NCBI GenBank assembly: GCA_937892395.1
Contig: CALAGJ010000097.1
Location: 1-49,993, forward strand
Length of the DNA stretch: 49,993 nucleotides
Direction of reading: 5' to 3'
Source: an uncultured Parafilimonas sp.
GTDB taxonomy: Bacteria > Bacteroidota > Bacteroidia > Chitinophagales > Chitinophagaceae
Every line of letters starts with the position of its first letter. Within the stretch, counting starts at the first letter, position 1. Shown here piece by piece: positions 41,161 to 49,993 of this stretch. The notes beneath the pieces were generated by a model, which ran no database searches, was not told the origin of the DNA, and saw nothing but the letters and a program-made list of their open reading frames with translations. A program made the translations under genes and the position numbers.

Positions 41161-42156
41161 TTAGATTACAGGTTTATCAGATAAAGGCAGGCTTATGGAA
41201 AAGATCAAACCCTTAGGTATATTGTCAGATACATTCAAATTCCCCTTGTGGTCGGTTATGATTTTTTTGCATAAATAAAGACCAAGACCTGTGCCCTTTA
41301 CATTGAGGTTACTATGTGATTGGCTTCTATAAAATTTTTTAAAAATATCTTTTCTTTCTTCCACGGGCAGACCAATGCCTTCATCCATTACCATCAAATG
41401 GACTTCATGTTTATCTTGCATGAGTTGTATTGTAACGGGTTTGTCCTCGGTAGAATATTTCAAAGCATTTTCAAGCAGGTTACTGATTACCATTTGGATC
41501 ATATTCGCCTCACCCTTTATGTGAAAAGCAATGACAGGCAATTTATAAATTAGTTTTCTATTTGGGTATCTTAATACATATTCATCCACAGTTTGTTTTA
41601 CAATTTTGGTTAGATTGATTTGCTGCTTAGTGCCATTATAAACACCACTCTCAAACTGTGAAGTAAGTAAAATATTTTGCGTAAGCATATTCAATCTATT
41701 ACACTCTTTGACCACACCATCCAGCATAATGTCCTGATGTTTTTGTTCTAATTTCCTCTTCTGTATAGTTTGTACATTCAATTGTATAGCTGCAACTGGG
41801 GTTTTTAATTCATGAGTAACTGCCATCATAAAATCCTGCTGCTGGAGGGATAGTTTAAATTCTTTTCTTACCGAACGAAATACAAATACCGCCCCTGCCA
41901 ATATCACTAATAAAAATGTAACACCCTCACCCACATACTGCATACTTTTTCTATCTGATGCCTGCATTAATTTTTCTTGTTTTGGAGCATAGTCTTCCGC
42001 CGTTATAGATAGTTGTTGCAAATGATCTCTATACACTTTTTGGTTTTGAGATTCCAATGCAATAAACCACCAAATCAATGCTGCTATCATATAGATAAGC
42101 AACAACCAATACACGGCTGTAAGCATTGCTAACTTCTGTTTAAACAAAATATTCAT
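41161..42156 (-). CDS. Sensor histidine kinase
   Basis: This is a 331-residue inner-membrane kinase. Two membrane helices (about residues 12-33 and 78-92) enclose a short periplasmic loop of about 45 residues, so the sensing domain is small. The dimerisation box is MAVTHELKTPVAAIQLNVQT with the phosphorylated histidine. The ATPase domain shows NLLENALKYS, DEGIGLPVEERKDIFKKFYR and KGTGLGLYLCKKI. It is a HisKA-type orthodox kinase and precedes its response regulator. The signal is unknown. It is divergent from the sucrose transporter gene (105 bases apart), which makes regulation of that operon possible but unproven. Confidence 0.92.
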   Translation of the reverse strand: MNILFKQKLAMLTAVYWLLLIYMIAALIWWFIALESQNQKVYRDHLQQLSITAEDYAPKQEKLMQASDRKSMQYVGEGVTFLLVILAGAVFVFRSVRKEFKLSLQQQDFMMAVTHELKTPVAAIQLNVQTIQKRKLEQKHQDIMLDGVVKECNRLNMLTQNILLTSQFESGVYNGTKQQINLTKIVKQTVDEYVLRYPNRKLIYKLPVIAFHIKGEANMIQMVISNLLENALKYSTEDKPVTIQLMQDKHEVHLMVMDEGIGLPVEERKDIFKKFYRSQSHSNLNVKGTGLGLYLCKKIITDHKGNLNVSDNIPKGLIFSISLPLSDKPVI

Positions 42157-42261
42157 ATTAAAATATACACATCAAACGGTTTAAAATATCCAGTAGTTTA
42201 ATAACAAATTTGACGTGAATGGTTTGCAATATATTGGACTTTTTCAATACAACGATTTAGC

Positions 42262-43605
42262 ATGTCATTTACAAAACCAAAACTAAGTTTTCGACAGATT
42301 ATCAATATGAATATCGGTTTCTTTGGTATTCAGTACAGTTTTGCTTTACAGCAAAATGCTGTAAATCCGATCTATAAATTTCTTGGTGCCGACAATGGAG
42401 ACTTGCCCATACTTCAAATAGCAGGTCCCATAACTGGCTTACTGATACAACCCATTATTGGTGCCATGAGCGATAGAACTTGGGTAAATGGACTCGGACG
42501 TAGAAAGCCCTATTTTCTTGTAGGCGCATTGCTTTGCAGCCTTTGTTTATTTTTATTTCCTTTTAGTTCTTCTTTATGGATGGCCGTAGGATTATTATGG
42601 ATATTAGATGCTGCAAACAATACGGCTATGGAGCCATACCGAGCTTTTGTGGCAGATAAGCTTTCTACCGAGCAGCAGCCTACTGGTTTTTTGGCTCAGA
42701 GTTTTTTTACTGGCTTTGGGCAAACACTTGCTACTATTTCATTATTTGTATTTCAATTAGTTCCATTTTTAAAATTGAGTACAGAAAATAATATTCCCTA
42801 CTGGGTATATGCCTCATTTTTCTTTGGTGCTATTTGTAGTATTGGTAGTGTGTTGTGGAGTAATAAAACTACGCCTGAAATTCCCCCTTCGGAGCAAGAG
42901 TTGGCAGCGCTAAGAGCACAGCCGCTAAATATTGTTACTCCCTTTCGAGAAATATTTCATGCCATCAGAGAAATGCCTACGAATATGTGGAAGCTTTTTT
43001 TAGTCTATCTTTTTCAATGGTTTGCCATGAAATGCTACTGGGATTATAAAGACTTAACCATTGCCCAAAGTATTTTTAATACTACTGATAGTTCAGCAGC
43101 AAATGCTGTATATCAGGAAGCAGTGGGTTGGGGTGGATTGATTAGTGGTTGGACCAATATTATTACCTTCTTATCCGCATTTGCATTGGTAGGATTTGCA
43201 AGAAAAAAAGGAGCAAAATGGGTACATGCTGTATGCCTTGTATTTGCTGCTTTGGCACTTTTTATTTTCCCACATATCAGCAATAAATATTTTGTTTTTA
43301 TACCACTGGTTGGTATGGGTATAGCTTGGGCTAGTATGATGGGAGTGCCTTATTTACTTATTGTAAACGATATACCAAAAGAACGCTATGGTGTGTATAT
43401 GGGTATAATTAATATGATGATAGTAATTCCAATGTTGATTTACTCATTAAGTTTTGGAAATATTTTTAATGGCATATTGGGGAAGGAGCCGATAAATGCC
43501 ATCTATTTTGCGGCTGCTTTCTTACTGATAGCTGCATTGCTTACACTACGTATTCATTCAAAACCAGTTGATGAAAGTACAACTGTTCAAATGGGAGGGC
43601 ACTAA
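42262..43605 (+). CDS. SLC45-type MFS transporter, probable sucrose importer
   Basis: This is a 447-residue protein with about 12 hydrophobic segments. The N-terminus FGIQYSFALQQNAVNPIYKF, then PITGLLIQPIIGAMSDRTW and GRRKPYFLVGALLC, and the helix-4 region LDAANNTAMEPYRAFVAD match the GPH/SLC45 (plant sucrose symporter-like) branch of the major facilitator superfamily. Given the amylosucrase and fructokinase that follow 5 and 14 bases behind each other, it most likely imports sucrose with protons. Direct proof of the substrate is absent from the sequence. It starts the operon; no strong -7 match lies in front of it. Confidence 0.88.
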   Translation: MSFTKPKLSFRQIINMNIGFFGIQYSFALQQNAVNPIYKFLGADNGDLPILQIAGPITGLLIQPIIGAMSDRTWVNGLGRRKPYFLVGALLCSLCLFLFPFSSSLWMAVGLLWILDAANNTAMEPYRAFVADKLSTEQQPTGFLAQSFFTGFGQTLATISLFVFQLVPFLKLSTENNIPYWVYASFFFGAICSIGSVLWSNKTTPEIPPSEQELAALRAQPLNIVTPFREIFHAIREMPTNMWKLFLVYLFQWFAMKCYWDYKDLTIAQSIFNTTDSSAANAVYQEAVGWGGLISGWTNIITFLSAFALVGFARKKGAKWVHAVCLVFAALALFIFPHISNKYFVFIPLVGMGIAWASMMGVPYLLIVNDIPKERYGVYMGIINMMIVIPMLIYSLSFGNIFNGILGKEPINAIYFAAAFLLIAALLTLRIHSKPVDESTTVQMGGH

Positions 43606-43610
43606 ATAGT

Positions 43611-44567
43611 ATGGGAAAAATATTATGTATCGGTGAGGCATTAATAGATATGATTTGTACAGACAAGGGAATGCCTTTGTCAGCCGGAAATAATTTTCTA
43701 AAAAAAGCGGGTGGTGCCCCAGCAAATGTAGCTGCTGCCATAGCTGCATTGGGAGGGCAAGTGAGTCTTTGTGCTAAAGTTGGCATTGATCCATTTGGTC
43801 AGCATCTTGTGGATCTCATACACTCATTTGGTGTAGATACAACACAGTTGTTACAATCAAGAGAATCATTTACCACCTTTGCCTTTGTATCTCTAATGGA
43901 AAATGGAGAACGTGATTTTTATTTTAACCGAGGTGCAGATGCACTTTTAACCGAAGCGGAAATTGATGCTATTGATGTTTCAAAGTACAACATTGTACAT
44001 TTTGGCTCTGCCACTGCATTTTTAGATGGGCCACTAAAGGCGGCTTATACTACACTATTAGATAAAGCAATTAAAAGCAAAATTTATATCTCTTTTGATC
44101 CCAATTATAGGCAGTTACTATTTGGGCATCAACAAAAATCTTTCATAGACCAAAGCTGGGTTTATTTAGAAAATTGCAATTTCTTTAAAGTGAGTGATGA
44201 AGAGGCATTATTACTTACTGGTGCATCAAGATTGGAAGATGCAGTTACAATTTTTAATGAAAAGCTTACAGCCACATTTGCCATTACATTAGGCAGTGAA
44301 GGCACACTACTTTCATCCGCAGGAAATACAATTACAGTTCCTAGCATTCCCATAAAACCAACAGATACTACCGGAGCCGGGGATGCATTTGTAGGTGCTG
44401 TGTTGTATCAGCTCAGTGAAAAAGCAAATCAACTTTCAATAGATACTATCTCTATAAATGAGTGGCTACAGATTATTAAAAATGCCAACAAAGCAGGTGC
44501 ACGTACTTGCGAGTACATGGGTGCTATGGAAGCATTCAGACACCTTAGTAAGTCAATTTTTGAATAA
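43611..44567 (+). CDS. PfkB-family carbohydrate kinase, probable fructokinase
   Basis: This 318-residue ribokinase-type enzyme is expected to phosphorylate fructose released by amylosucrase to fructose 6-phosphate. The family signatures are KAGGAPANVAAAIAALGG near residue 33 and KPTDTTGAGDAFVGAVLYQL near residue 248, the second holding the catalytic aspartate. The substrate-binding strand NFLKKAGGAPAN and the ATP-binding end (NANKAGARTCEYMGAMEAF) fit fructokinases well. It lies 5 bases after the transporter gene and 8 before the amylosucrase gene. Fructose as substrate is deduced from that context. Confidence 0.9.
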   Translation: MGKILCIGEALIDMICTDKGMPLSAGNNFLKKAGGAPANVAAAIAALGGQVSLCAKVGIDPFGQHLVDLIHSFGVDTTQLLQSRESFTTFAFVSLMENGERDFYFNRGADALLTEAEIDAIDVSKYNIVHFGSATAFLDGPLKAAYTTLLDKAIKSKIYISFDPNYRQLLFGHQQKSFIDQSWVYLENCNFFKVSDEEALLLTGASRLEDAVTIFNEKLTATFAITLGSEGTLLSSAGNTITVPSIPIKPTDTTGAGDAFVGAVLYQLSEKANQLSIDTISINEWLQIIKNANKAGARTCEYMGAMEAFRHLSKSIFE

Positions 44568-44575
44568 ACATTCTT

Positions 44576-46525
44576 ATGTATAATTTCCAATTACACCATT
44601 TAATCAATAATGCTTTAAAACAAAAGAGTATTGACATTGCTGGCGCAGACAATGCATTTTATATTCGCTTTATAGCAAATGCGCCAAGTCTGGAGGCATT
44701 GTATAATGACATTTATGGCACCCATCCTGATAGAAATAAATATTTTCAAATTTTAGTAGAAAATATTATCAAATCTTACCAGGAAAGACCAAAGGCATTT
44801 GTACAAAGAGATGAAGCAAAAGAAAAGCAGGGGCATTGGTTTTTGAGTAATAAACTAGCGGGGATGAGTCTATATGTGGATCGCTTTTGTGGCAGCTTAA
44901 AGCAACTACAAAAAAAGCTCCCCTATTTTGAGGACTTGGGCGTCAATCTATTACACCTCATGCCATTATTTGAAAGCCCTGAAGGGGAAAGTGATGGTGG
45001 ATATGCGGTAAGTAATTTCAGAAAACTGGACAGCCGATTTGGTACAATGGCAGATCTGAAAAAACTTCAGCAGCAAATGTTAGACAAAAACATGTACCTG
45101 ATGCTTGACATTGTTTTGAATCATACCTCCCATCACCATGACTGGGCTGTAAAAGCACGTAGTGGCGATAAAGCATACCAAGATTACTTTTACTTTTTCG
45201 ATGATCGTACGGTGCCAGATTTATATGATCAATCCATGCCCGAAGTTTTTCCAGAGGCTGCACCAGGAAATTTTACATTCATTGAGGAATTGAATAAATG
45301 GGTGATGACGGTCTTTCACTCTTATCAATGGGATTTGAATTTTACAAACCCAAAAGTGTTGGAAGAAATGATTGATAATATCTTCTTCTTCGCAAATATT
45401 GGTGTAGACATTTTAAGGATTGACGCACCAGCTTTTATTTGGAAGCAGGTTGGTACTACTTCTCAAAACCTACCTCAAGCGCACACACTATTAAGGCTAA
45501 TAAAACAGGCAGTAAATATAGCAGCACCGGGTATGGCCATACTTGGGGAAGCCATAGTGGCACCTGAAAATATCATGAAATATTTTGGCACAGATATGTA
45601 TGCCGGCAAAGAATGTGATGTAGCGTATAATGCCACACAAATGGCTTTACAATGGGATATGCTGGCCACAGGAGATACGAGGGTAATGCTTACAGCACAG
45701 TCTATTTTAGATAAAAAACCCATGGGTAGCACTTGGATTACTTATACCCGCTGTCATGATGATATTGGTCTTGGGTATGATGATTGGATGATTGAAACAG
45801 CCGGATATAATGCCTATGAACATCGCAAATTCATGAAGGAATACTATGCTGGTATCTTTCCCGGAAGCCCGGCCAGTGGAGCCTTGTTTGCAGTAAATCC
45901 TAAAACACAGGATGCCCGTATCAGTGGTAGTTTGGCCTCCTTGTGTGGATTAGAAAATGCTATTGCTTCCGGCAATGATGAAGCTATTGAAATTGCCATA
46001 AAAAAAATAGAATTGATGCAAGCACATAGTTTCTTTCTGGGTGGTATTCCAATGCTTTTTTATGGGGATGAAGTTGCAAGCACAAATGATTATTCCTACC
46101 AAAATGATGCTGGAAAAAATTATGATAACAGATGGATGCATAGGCCTATTATTGATTGGAAAAAAATTGTAAAAGAAATAGATCAAACAGATAGTGTTGT
46201 ACACCGTGTTTATCAGGCAACAAAAAAATTATTGTTTATCCGTAAATCATTAGATGTTATTGAGGACTATTGCAATATCAAATGGGTAAGCCCGCATAAT
46301 ATTCATGTGGCCATGTACTTAAGAACAAAAAATGAGAAAGCTTTTTGGGGGGTTTTTAATTTTAGTAATCAAGAGGCTTGGCTTACTTGGTATTCATTCG
46401 GAGAGCATGGAATACACCCAACTATTTTATATGATCATTGGTCTGGAGCAGAAGTGTCTGTTGGCGCTGATTATGAGCACTTGAGATTAGCACCTTATCA
46501 ATTTTGTTTGTTTGAAATGAAATAA
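44576..46525 (+). CDS. Amylosucrase (GH13 subfamily 4)
   Basis: This 649-residue enzyme splits sucrose and adds the glucose to an alpha-1,4-glucan, releasing fructose. The helical N-domain (residues 1-90) is the amylosucrase-specific domain. The barrel has DLGVNLLHLMPLFESPEGES with DGGYAVSNF, the nucleophile Asp in VDILRIDAPAFIWKQ, the acid/base Glu in MAILGEAIVAPENIM and the transition-state stabiliser in TRCHDDIGLGYDD. The sucrose-specific block WDLNFTNPKVLEEM is also present. Length and order fit the family's ~640. It has no signal peptide, so it acts in the cytoplasm, turning imported sucrose into a storage glucan without ATP. Confidence 0.94.
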   Translation: MYNFQLHHLINNALKQKSIDIAGADNAFYIRFIANAPSLEALYNDIYGTHPDRNKYFQILVENIIKSYQERPKAFVQRDEAKEKQGHWFLSNKLAGMSLYVDRFCGSLKQLQKKLPYFEDLGVNLLHLMPLFESPEGESDGGYAVSNFRKLDSRFGTMADLKKLQQQMLDKNMYLMLDIVLNHTSHHHDWAVKARSGDKAYQDYFYFFDDRTVPDLYDQSMPEVFPEAAPGNFTFIEELNKWVMTVFHSYQWDLNFTNPKVLEEMIDNIFFFANIGVDILRIDAPAFIWKQVGTTSQNLPQAHTLLRLIKQAVNIAAPGMAILGEAIVAPENIMKYFGTDMYAGKECDVAYNATQMALQWDMLATGDTRVMLTAQSILDKKPMGSTWITYTRCHDDIGLGYDDWMIETAGYNAYEHRKFMKEYYAGIFPGSPASGALFAVNPKTQDARISGSLASLCGLENAIASGNDEAIEIAIKKIELMQAHSFFLGGIPMLFYGDEVASTNDYSYQNDAGKNYDNRWMHRPIIDWKKIVKEIDQTDSVVHRVYQATKKLLFIRKSLDVIEDYCNIKWVSPHNIHVAMYLRTKNEKAFWGVFNFSNQEAWLTWYSFGEHGIHPTILYDHWSGAEVSVGADYEHLRLAPYQFCLFEMK

Positions 46526-46552
46526 AACTACAACACAGCATTATGCTTTTTA

Positions 46553-47917
46553 TCAAAAAGTATTTTCATTTGGTTTAAATAGGAATTTTATAGTATTTAA
46601 CATGATAACAAAGTCATTGGTTAGGGTCCAGTTTTGTAAATATTCAATATCGTATTCTACTCTTTTCTCCATTTGAATCAATTCAAATGTTTCACCCCTA
46701 TATCCATTTACCTGTGCCCAACCTGTTATGCCAGGTTTTACATACAAACGTACCATATAGTCATTTATTAGTGCACTAAACTCATCTGTATGGCTAAGCA
46801 TGTGTGGCCTTGGTCCACAAATACTCATATCACCTGTTATTACATTGAGGAATTGAGGCATTTCATCTAAACTAGTTTTACGCAAAAATGCGCCTACCTT
46901 AGTTATTCTTGCATCACCTTTTGTAGCCTGTTTTACATTCGCTTCTTTATTTGGAGTCATGCTACGAAACTTTAAACACCAGAAGGGTTTGTTATTTCTA
47001 CCTGAGCGTTTCTGTCTAAAAAAAACAGGACCACGGCTTTCCAATTTTACAAGTAATGCAACGATAGGAATTAACCAACTTAAAATAAAAACAACAACTA
47101 ATCCACTTATTACAACGTCAAAGATCCTTTTGATTATTCTATTTTGTAGGAGTGATAGGGGTTCATTGTACTTTGAATTAATAACCAATCCATTAATCTT
47201 ACGCTTAAATCTATATGATTCCAGCATGACAGGTTTTGGATCAATTACTCTTAATTTGATACAATTATTTTCTGCCTCGGTCGCCAATTGATTAAAATGC
47301 TTTTCAGCCAAACTTGTGGGAGATACGAATAACTCTGTTATATCATTTTTTACTGCTAATTGCACTGCTTTAGAAAAAGAACCTAAATATTCATTCCCCC
47401 CAAAATCTGTCAAATTGGATGGCGAACTTTCATCAATATCAAAATATCCTTTCACATCAAATTGCTTTCTTTGGCGAAGTAATGGCACAATTTTGTGGAC
47501 ATCAATATCGTTGCCAATCACGGCAATAGATTTACTTCTTTTAAAAGTTGCATATACTAAATCCGATGTAAATCTACTAATCTCATAAATGCTGAATAAC
47601 TGTAATGCCCACAAAAGGTTAACAAGTAGGAATATATGCGCATCAATTTTAAAGAATATACAGATTAAAGTAAAAATGATTGTACCTATAGTCTGTAATA
47701 ATATGATTAAACTTCTTTTGCCTTGTGTTACTTGCTCCTCATTTACTTTCATCCTTGCCTTCAAGCTCTTTTGATAGGAGTAAAGACAAAGTAAGTCAAA
47801 ATAAATAGTAATTATTATGGATACCCAATTAACTAATTTATTGTTGGAAATAAGCAGAACAGAAGTGAGACATAAATTTGCTATGATAATATATTTAATA
47901 GCATATAAATTTCTCAT
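46553..47917 (-). CDS. WcaJ-like polyprenyl glycosylphosphotransferase
   Basis: This is a 454-residue initiating transferase with the two-part WbaP/WcaJ layout. Four hydrophobic segments lie in the first ~115 residues, then a CoA-binding-like domain (IAVIGNDIDVHKIVPLL, KGYFDIDESSPSNL). A fifth helix (FDVVISGLVVVFILSWLIPI) precedes the catalytic block RGPVFFRQKRSGRNNKPFWC, LKFRSM, TSLDEMPQFLNVITGDMSIC, GPRPHM and KPGITGWAQVNGYRGE. I start at the ATG at 47917; the frame is open to a TTG at 47968. It loads hexose-1-phosphate onto undecaprenyl phosphate. It stands alone between the sucrose operon and atpC, far from the main polysaccharide locus. Confidence 0.92.
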   Translation of the reverse strand: MRNLYAIKYIIIANLCLTSVLLISNNKLVNWVSIIITIYFDLLCLYSYQKSLKARMKVNEEQVTQGKRSLIILLQTIGTIIFTLICIFFKIDAHIFLLVNLLWALQLFSIYEISRFTSDLVYATFKRSKSIAVIGNDIDVHKIVPLLRQRKQFDVKGYFDIDESSPSNLTDFGGNEYLGSFSKAVQLAVKNDITELFVSPTSLAEKHFNQLATEAENNCIKLRVIDPKPVMLESYRFKRKINGLVINSKYNEPLSLLQNRIIKRIFDVVISGLVVVFILSWLIPIVALLVKLESRGPVFFRQKRSGRNNKPFWCLKFRSMTPNKEANVKQATKGDARITKVGAFLRKTSLDEMPQFLNVITGDMSICGPRPHMLSHTDEFSALINDYMVRLYVKPGITGWAQVNGYRGETFELIQMEKRVEYDIEYLQNWTLTNDFVIMLNTIKFLFKPNENTF

Positions 47918-48049
47918 ATAAATTCGGATAAACGTATTAGGATTTTTGAAATAAATTTCTAAAATCAATATTGAAGTTCATTCAATTGAAGCAAAAAACG
48001 ATTAAATGAATAATAGGTTGCCTTATGCAGCAGGGCAATCATAAACTAA

Positions 48050-48307
48050 CTAAGCATCTAAGGCCTCAGCACCTTCCACAAGTACTGTAACTTTATTATT
48101 TAGTACTTCTACGAATCCACTCTTTATAGAAAATCGGGAATTGTTTGATTTGTCTTTTAATACTTTTAGCTGACCGTTTCCTAAAGCACTCACCATTGGG
48201 GCATGTTTATCCAACACTTCAAATGAACCAGAAATACCGGGTAATTGTACACCAAGCACATCGCCACTATATAATTTTTTTTCCGGAGTGAGAATTTCAA
48301 GTATCAT
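48050..48307 (-). CDS. atpC: ATP synthase F1 subunit epsilon
   Basis: This 85-residue beta-sandwich domain of the F1 epsilon subunit couples rotation to catalysis and restrains ATP hydrolysis. It starts at 48307 (MILEILTPEKKLYSGDVLGV), followed by QLPGISGSFEVLDKHAPMVS, the family hallmark. It ends after the first domain (VTVLVEGAEALDA) and lacks the C-terminal helical hairpin, as in many Bacteroidota, so hydrolysis inhibition by that hairpin is absent. It follows atpD on the minus strand, but an intrinsic-terminator-like hairpin stands between the two. Confidence 0.92.
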   Translation of the reverse strand: MILEILTPEKKLYSGDVLGVQLPGISGSFEVLDKHAPMVSALGNGQLKVLKDKSNNSRFSIKSGFVEVLNNKVTVLVEGAEALDA

Positions 48308-48331
48308 AAATTGTTTGATTTCCTGTTGATG

Positions 48332-48368
48332 AAAAAAAGTGAAGGCCTCCACTAAGTCCTTCACTTTT
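48332..48368 (-). terminator. Intrinsic-terminator-like hairpin between atpD and atpC
   Basis: On the minus strand an 11-base-pair perfect stem (arms 48358-48368 and 48335-48345) encloses a 12-base loop and is followed by a run of seven T (48332-48338, partly in the stem). It lies 25 bases after the atpD stop and 24 before the atpC start, where it would reduce read-through into atpC or protect the atpD message end. Confidence 0.65.
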
Positions 48369-48393
48369 AATAATTAAATCATTCGAATAATAT

Positions 48394-49902
48394 TTATCCT
48401 TTTGCTGCATCAAGCAGCTTTTTACCTTTTTCGATTGCATCATCCAAAGTGCCAACAAGGTTAAACGCAGCCTCTGGATAGTCATCTACTTCACCATCCA
48501 TAATAGAATTGAAGGCTTTAATCGTATCATCAATTGGCACAAATACACCTTTCAATCCTGTAAACTGCTCGGCCACATGAAATGGTTGACTTAGGAAACG
48601 CTGTACTTTTCTAGCACGGGATACAGTCATTTTATCTTCATCACTCAGCTCATCCATGCCAAGTATTGCAATAATATCTTGTAGCTCTTTGTAGCGTTGT
48701 AATATTAGCTTCACTCTGTTTGCACAATCGTAATGTGCATCGCCTACAATAGCAGGAGAAAGGATACGTGATGTAGAATCCAACGGATCTACTGCGGGAT
48801 AAATTCCTAAATCCGCTATCTTACGACTCAATACGGTTGTAGCATCTAAGTGAGCAAAAGTAGTAGCCGGAGCCGGGTCAGTAAGGTCATCCGCAGGTAC
48901 ATATACCGCTTGTACAGAAGTAATAGAACCATTCTTTGTAGAAGTAATTCTTTCTTGCATCAATCCCATCTCAGTTGCTAGTGTCGGCTGATAACCAACC
49001 GCAGATGGCATACGACCTAAAAGTGCAGATACCTCAGAACCTGCTTGTGTAAAACGGAAGATGTTATCGATAAAGAAAAGAATGTCGCGTCCTTTTCCTG
49101 TTCCATCGCCATCGCGGAAATATTCAGCAATAGTTAAGCCGGAGAGAGCAACACGGGCACGGGCTCCGGGAGGCTCATTCATTTGACCAAACACAAAAGT
49201 TGCCTTCGAATCTTTCAATTTGTCTTTATCTACTTTAGAAAGATCCCAGCCACCAGCATGAACAGATTTCATAAAGTCAGGGCCATAATCAACGATACCC
49301 GCTTCAATCATTTCGCGAAGCAAGTCATTTCCTTCGCGTGTACGCTCGCCTACACCGGCAAATACAGAAAGACCTGAATAGGCCTTCGCGATGTTATTAA
49401 TTAGCTCCTGAATCAAAACGGTTTTACCAACACCCGCACCACCAAACAATCCGATCTTACCACCTTTTGAATAAGGCTCAATCAAGTCAATAACTTTGAT
49501 ACCGGTAAAAAGAACTTCTTGCGAAGTGGAGAGGTCTTCATAACGAGGAGCTGCTCTATGTATAGGAAGTGATTTATCGCGCTTTGGCTGCGCGATACCG
49601 TCAATAGCTTCACCAATCACATTGAACAATCGGCCTTTAATATCTTCACCAATGGGCATCTGGATGGGAGAACCATTGTCTGTCACTTTCATGCCGCGAA
49701 CAAGGCCTTCCGTACCTTCCATAGAAATTGTACGCACACGATCCTCGCCAAGGTGTTGTTGGGTTTCCAATACCACTCGGGTTCCGTCACTTTTTGTCAC
49801 TTCAAGTGAATCAAGAATGTTAGGAAGTTTTGTGCCTGGTTCGTCAAATGCAACGTCTACAACCGGCCCGATTACCTGGGTGATTCTGCCAATATTCGCC
49901 AT
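48394..49902 (-). CDS. atpD: ATP synthase F1 subunit beta
   Basis: This 502-residue catalytic subunit makes ATP from ADP and phosphate on the F1 head. The N-terminal barrel begins MANIGRITQVIGPVVDVAFD. The P-loop is GLFGGAGVGKTVLIQELI, followed by FAGVGERTREGNDLLREM with the catalytic glutamate, the signature ALSGLTIAEYFRD and DDLTDPAPATTFAHLDATTV. The C-terminus shows YKELQDIIAILGMDELSDED with the DELSEED-like lever (here DELSDED). The start is the ATG at 49902; the operon context upstream is outside the window. It is highly conserved and complete. Confidence 0.98.
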   Translation of the reverse strand: MANIGRITQVIGPVVDVAFDEPGTKLPNILDSLEVTKSDGTRVVLETQQHLGEDRVRTISMEGTEGLVRGMKVTDNGSPIQMPIGEDIKGRLFNVIGEAIDGIAQPKRDKSLPIHRAAPRYEDLSTSQEVLFTGIKVIDLIEPYSKGGKIGLFGGAGVGKTVLIQELINNIAKAYSGLSVFAGVGERTREGNDLLREMIEAGIVDYGPDFMKSVHAGGWDLSKVDKDKLKDSKATFVFGQMNEPPGARARVALSGLTIAEYFRDGDGTGKGRDILFFIDNIFRFTQAGSEVSALLGRMPSAVGYQPTLATEMGLMQERITSTKNGSITSVQAVYVPADDLTDPAPATTFAHLDATTVLSRKIADLGIYPAVDPLDSTSRILSPAIVGDAHYDCANRVKLILQRYKELQDIIAILGMDELSDEDKMTVSRARKVQRFLSQPFHVAEQFTGLKGVFVPIDDTIKAFNSIMDGEVDDYPEAAFNLVGTLDDAIEKGKKLLDAAKG

Positions 49903-49993
49903 CTATTTATGATTTATAGGATTATGTGATTGTTTACGGGTTATTGAACTGATTTTGGAGCTATGCCAAGGCTGCAAAACCGTGCGCAAAAGT

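Noticed and set aside
46538..46560. Short inverted repeats AGCA-TTA-TGCT and CTTTTT-ATC-AAAAAG as a terminator between convergent genes
   Set aside because: Stems of four to six mostly A/T pairs are too weak to call.
1..49993. tRNA, rRNA, insertion sequences, integrases or attachment sites
   Set aside because: I looked for cloverleaf arms, rRNA-like stretches, transposase motifs and terminal inverted repeats and saw none that I could support.

Overview
The window reads as a Bacteroidota chromosome segment, most likely from Chitinophagia or a related class. The evidence is AT-rich DNA, a type IX secretion (T9SS) C-terminal sorting domain, -7 promoter elements of the TAnnTTTG type, DUF4783 and DUF6922 families, and weak Shine-Dalgarno sites. 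The exception is roughly the first 1.76 kb. That stretch is GC-rich and consists of short, unrelated, truncated gene pieces on alternating strands: a hypothetical gene, the end of a TauE/SafE permease, a piece of an MFS transporter, RTX-like repeats, a beta-domain piece and a VCBS/FG-GAP piece. They run into the middle of a Bacteroidota agmatine deiminase. I read this as a chimeric assembly end, so the long open frame at 728-2659 should not be taken as a real fusion protein.

From 1.76 to 13.4 kb are housekeeping and accessory genes. These are a truncated agmatine deiminase, gpmI, a DUF4783 protein, murF, a relic of a T9SS sorting domain, a large repetitive fibre-like protein (17-residue repeats, S74 chaperone domain, T9SS domain), a DUF6922/AbiEii toxin-antitoxin pair whose toxin gene carries two in-frame amber codons, a Tat-exported GH1 glycosidase, a UbiA prenyltransferase and ruvX.

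From 13.4 to 35.95 kb lies one long minus-strand surface-polysaccharide locus. In transcription order it holds a 30-codon leader ORF, a Wza-like export protein, a Wzc-like tyrosine autokinase, the Wzm/Wzt-type ABC exporter, an unassigned GT-B-like protein, two paralogous GT4 enzymes, a methyltransferase, an asparagine synthase, a GT4, a GT2, a GT4, a Wzy/WaaL-like membrane protein, a GT4, a DegT aminotransferase, a PglC-like priming transferase, a CapD/PglF-like dehydratase and a PHP tyrosine phosphatase. Most junctions overlap or are only a few bases apart. The dehydratase, aminotransferase and priming transferase fit together to make and load a 4-amino-6-deoxy sugar. The glycosyltransferases extend it, the asparagine synthase and methyltransferase may decorate it, and Wzm/Wzt plus Wza/Wzc would export it.

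From 36 to 42.2 kb are a DUF937-like protein, a flavin monooxygenase overlapping an alpha/beta hydrolase, guaB with a promoter directly against its start codon, and an OmpR-type two-component pair. From 42.3 to 46.5 kb is a compact sucrose operon (SLC45-like transporter, PfkB-family fructokinase, amylosucrase). A second, WcaJ-like priming transferase follows on the other strand. The window ends with atpC and atpD, separated by an intrinsic-terminator-like hairpin.
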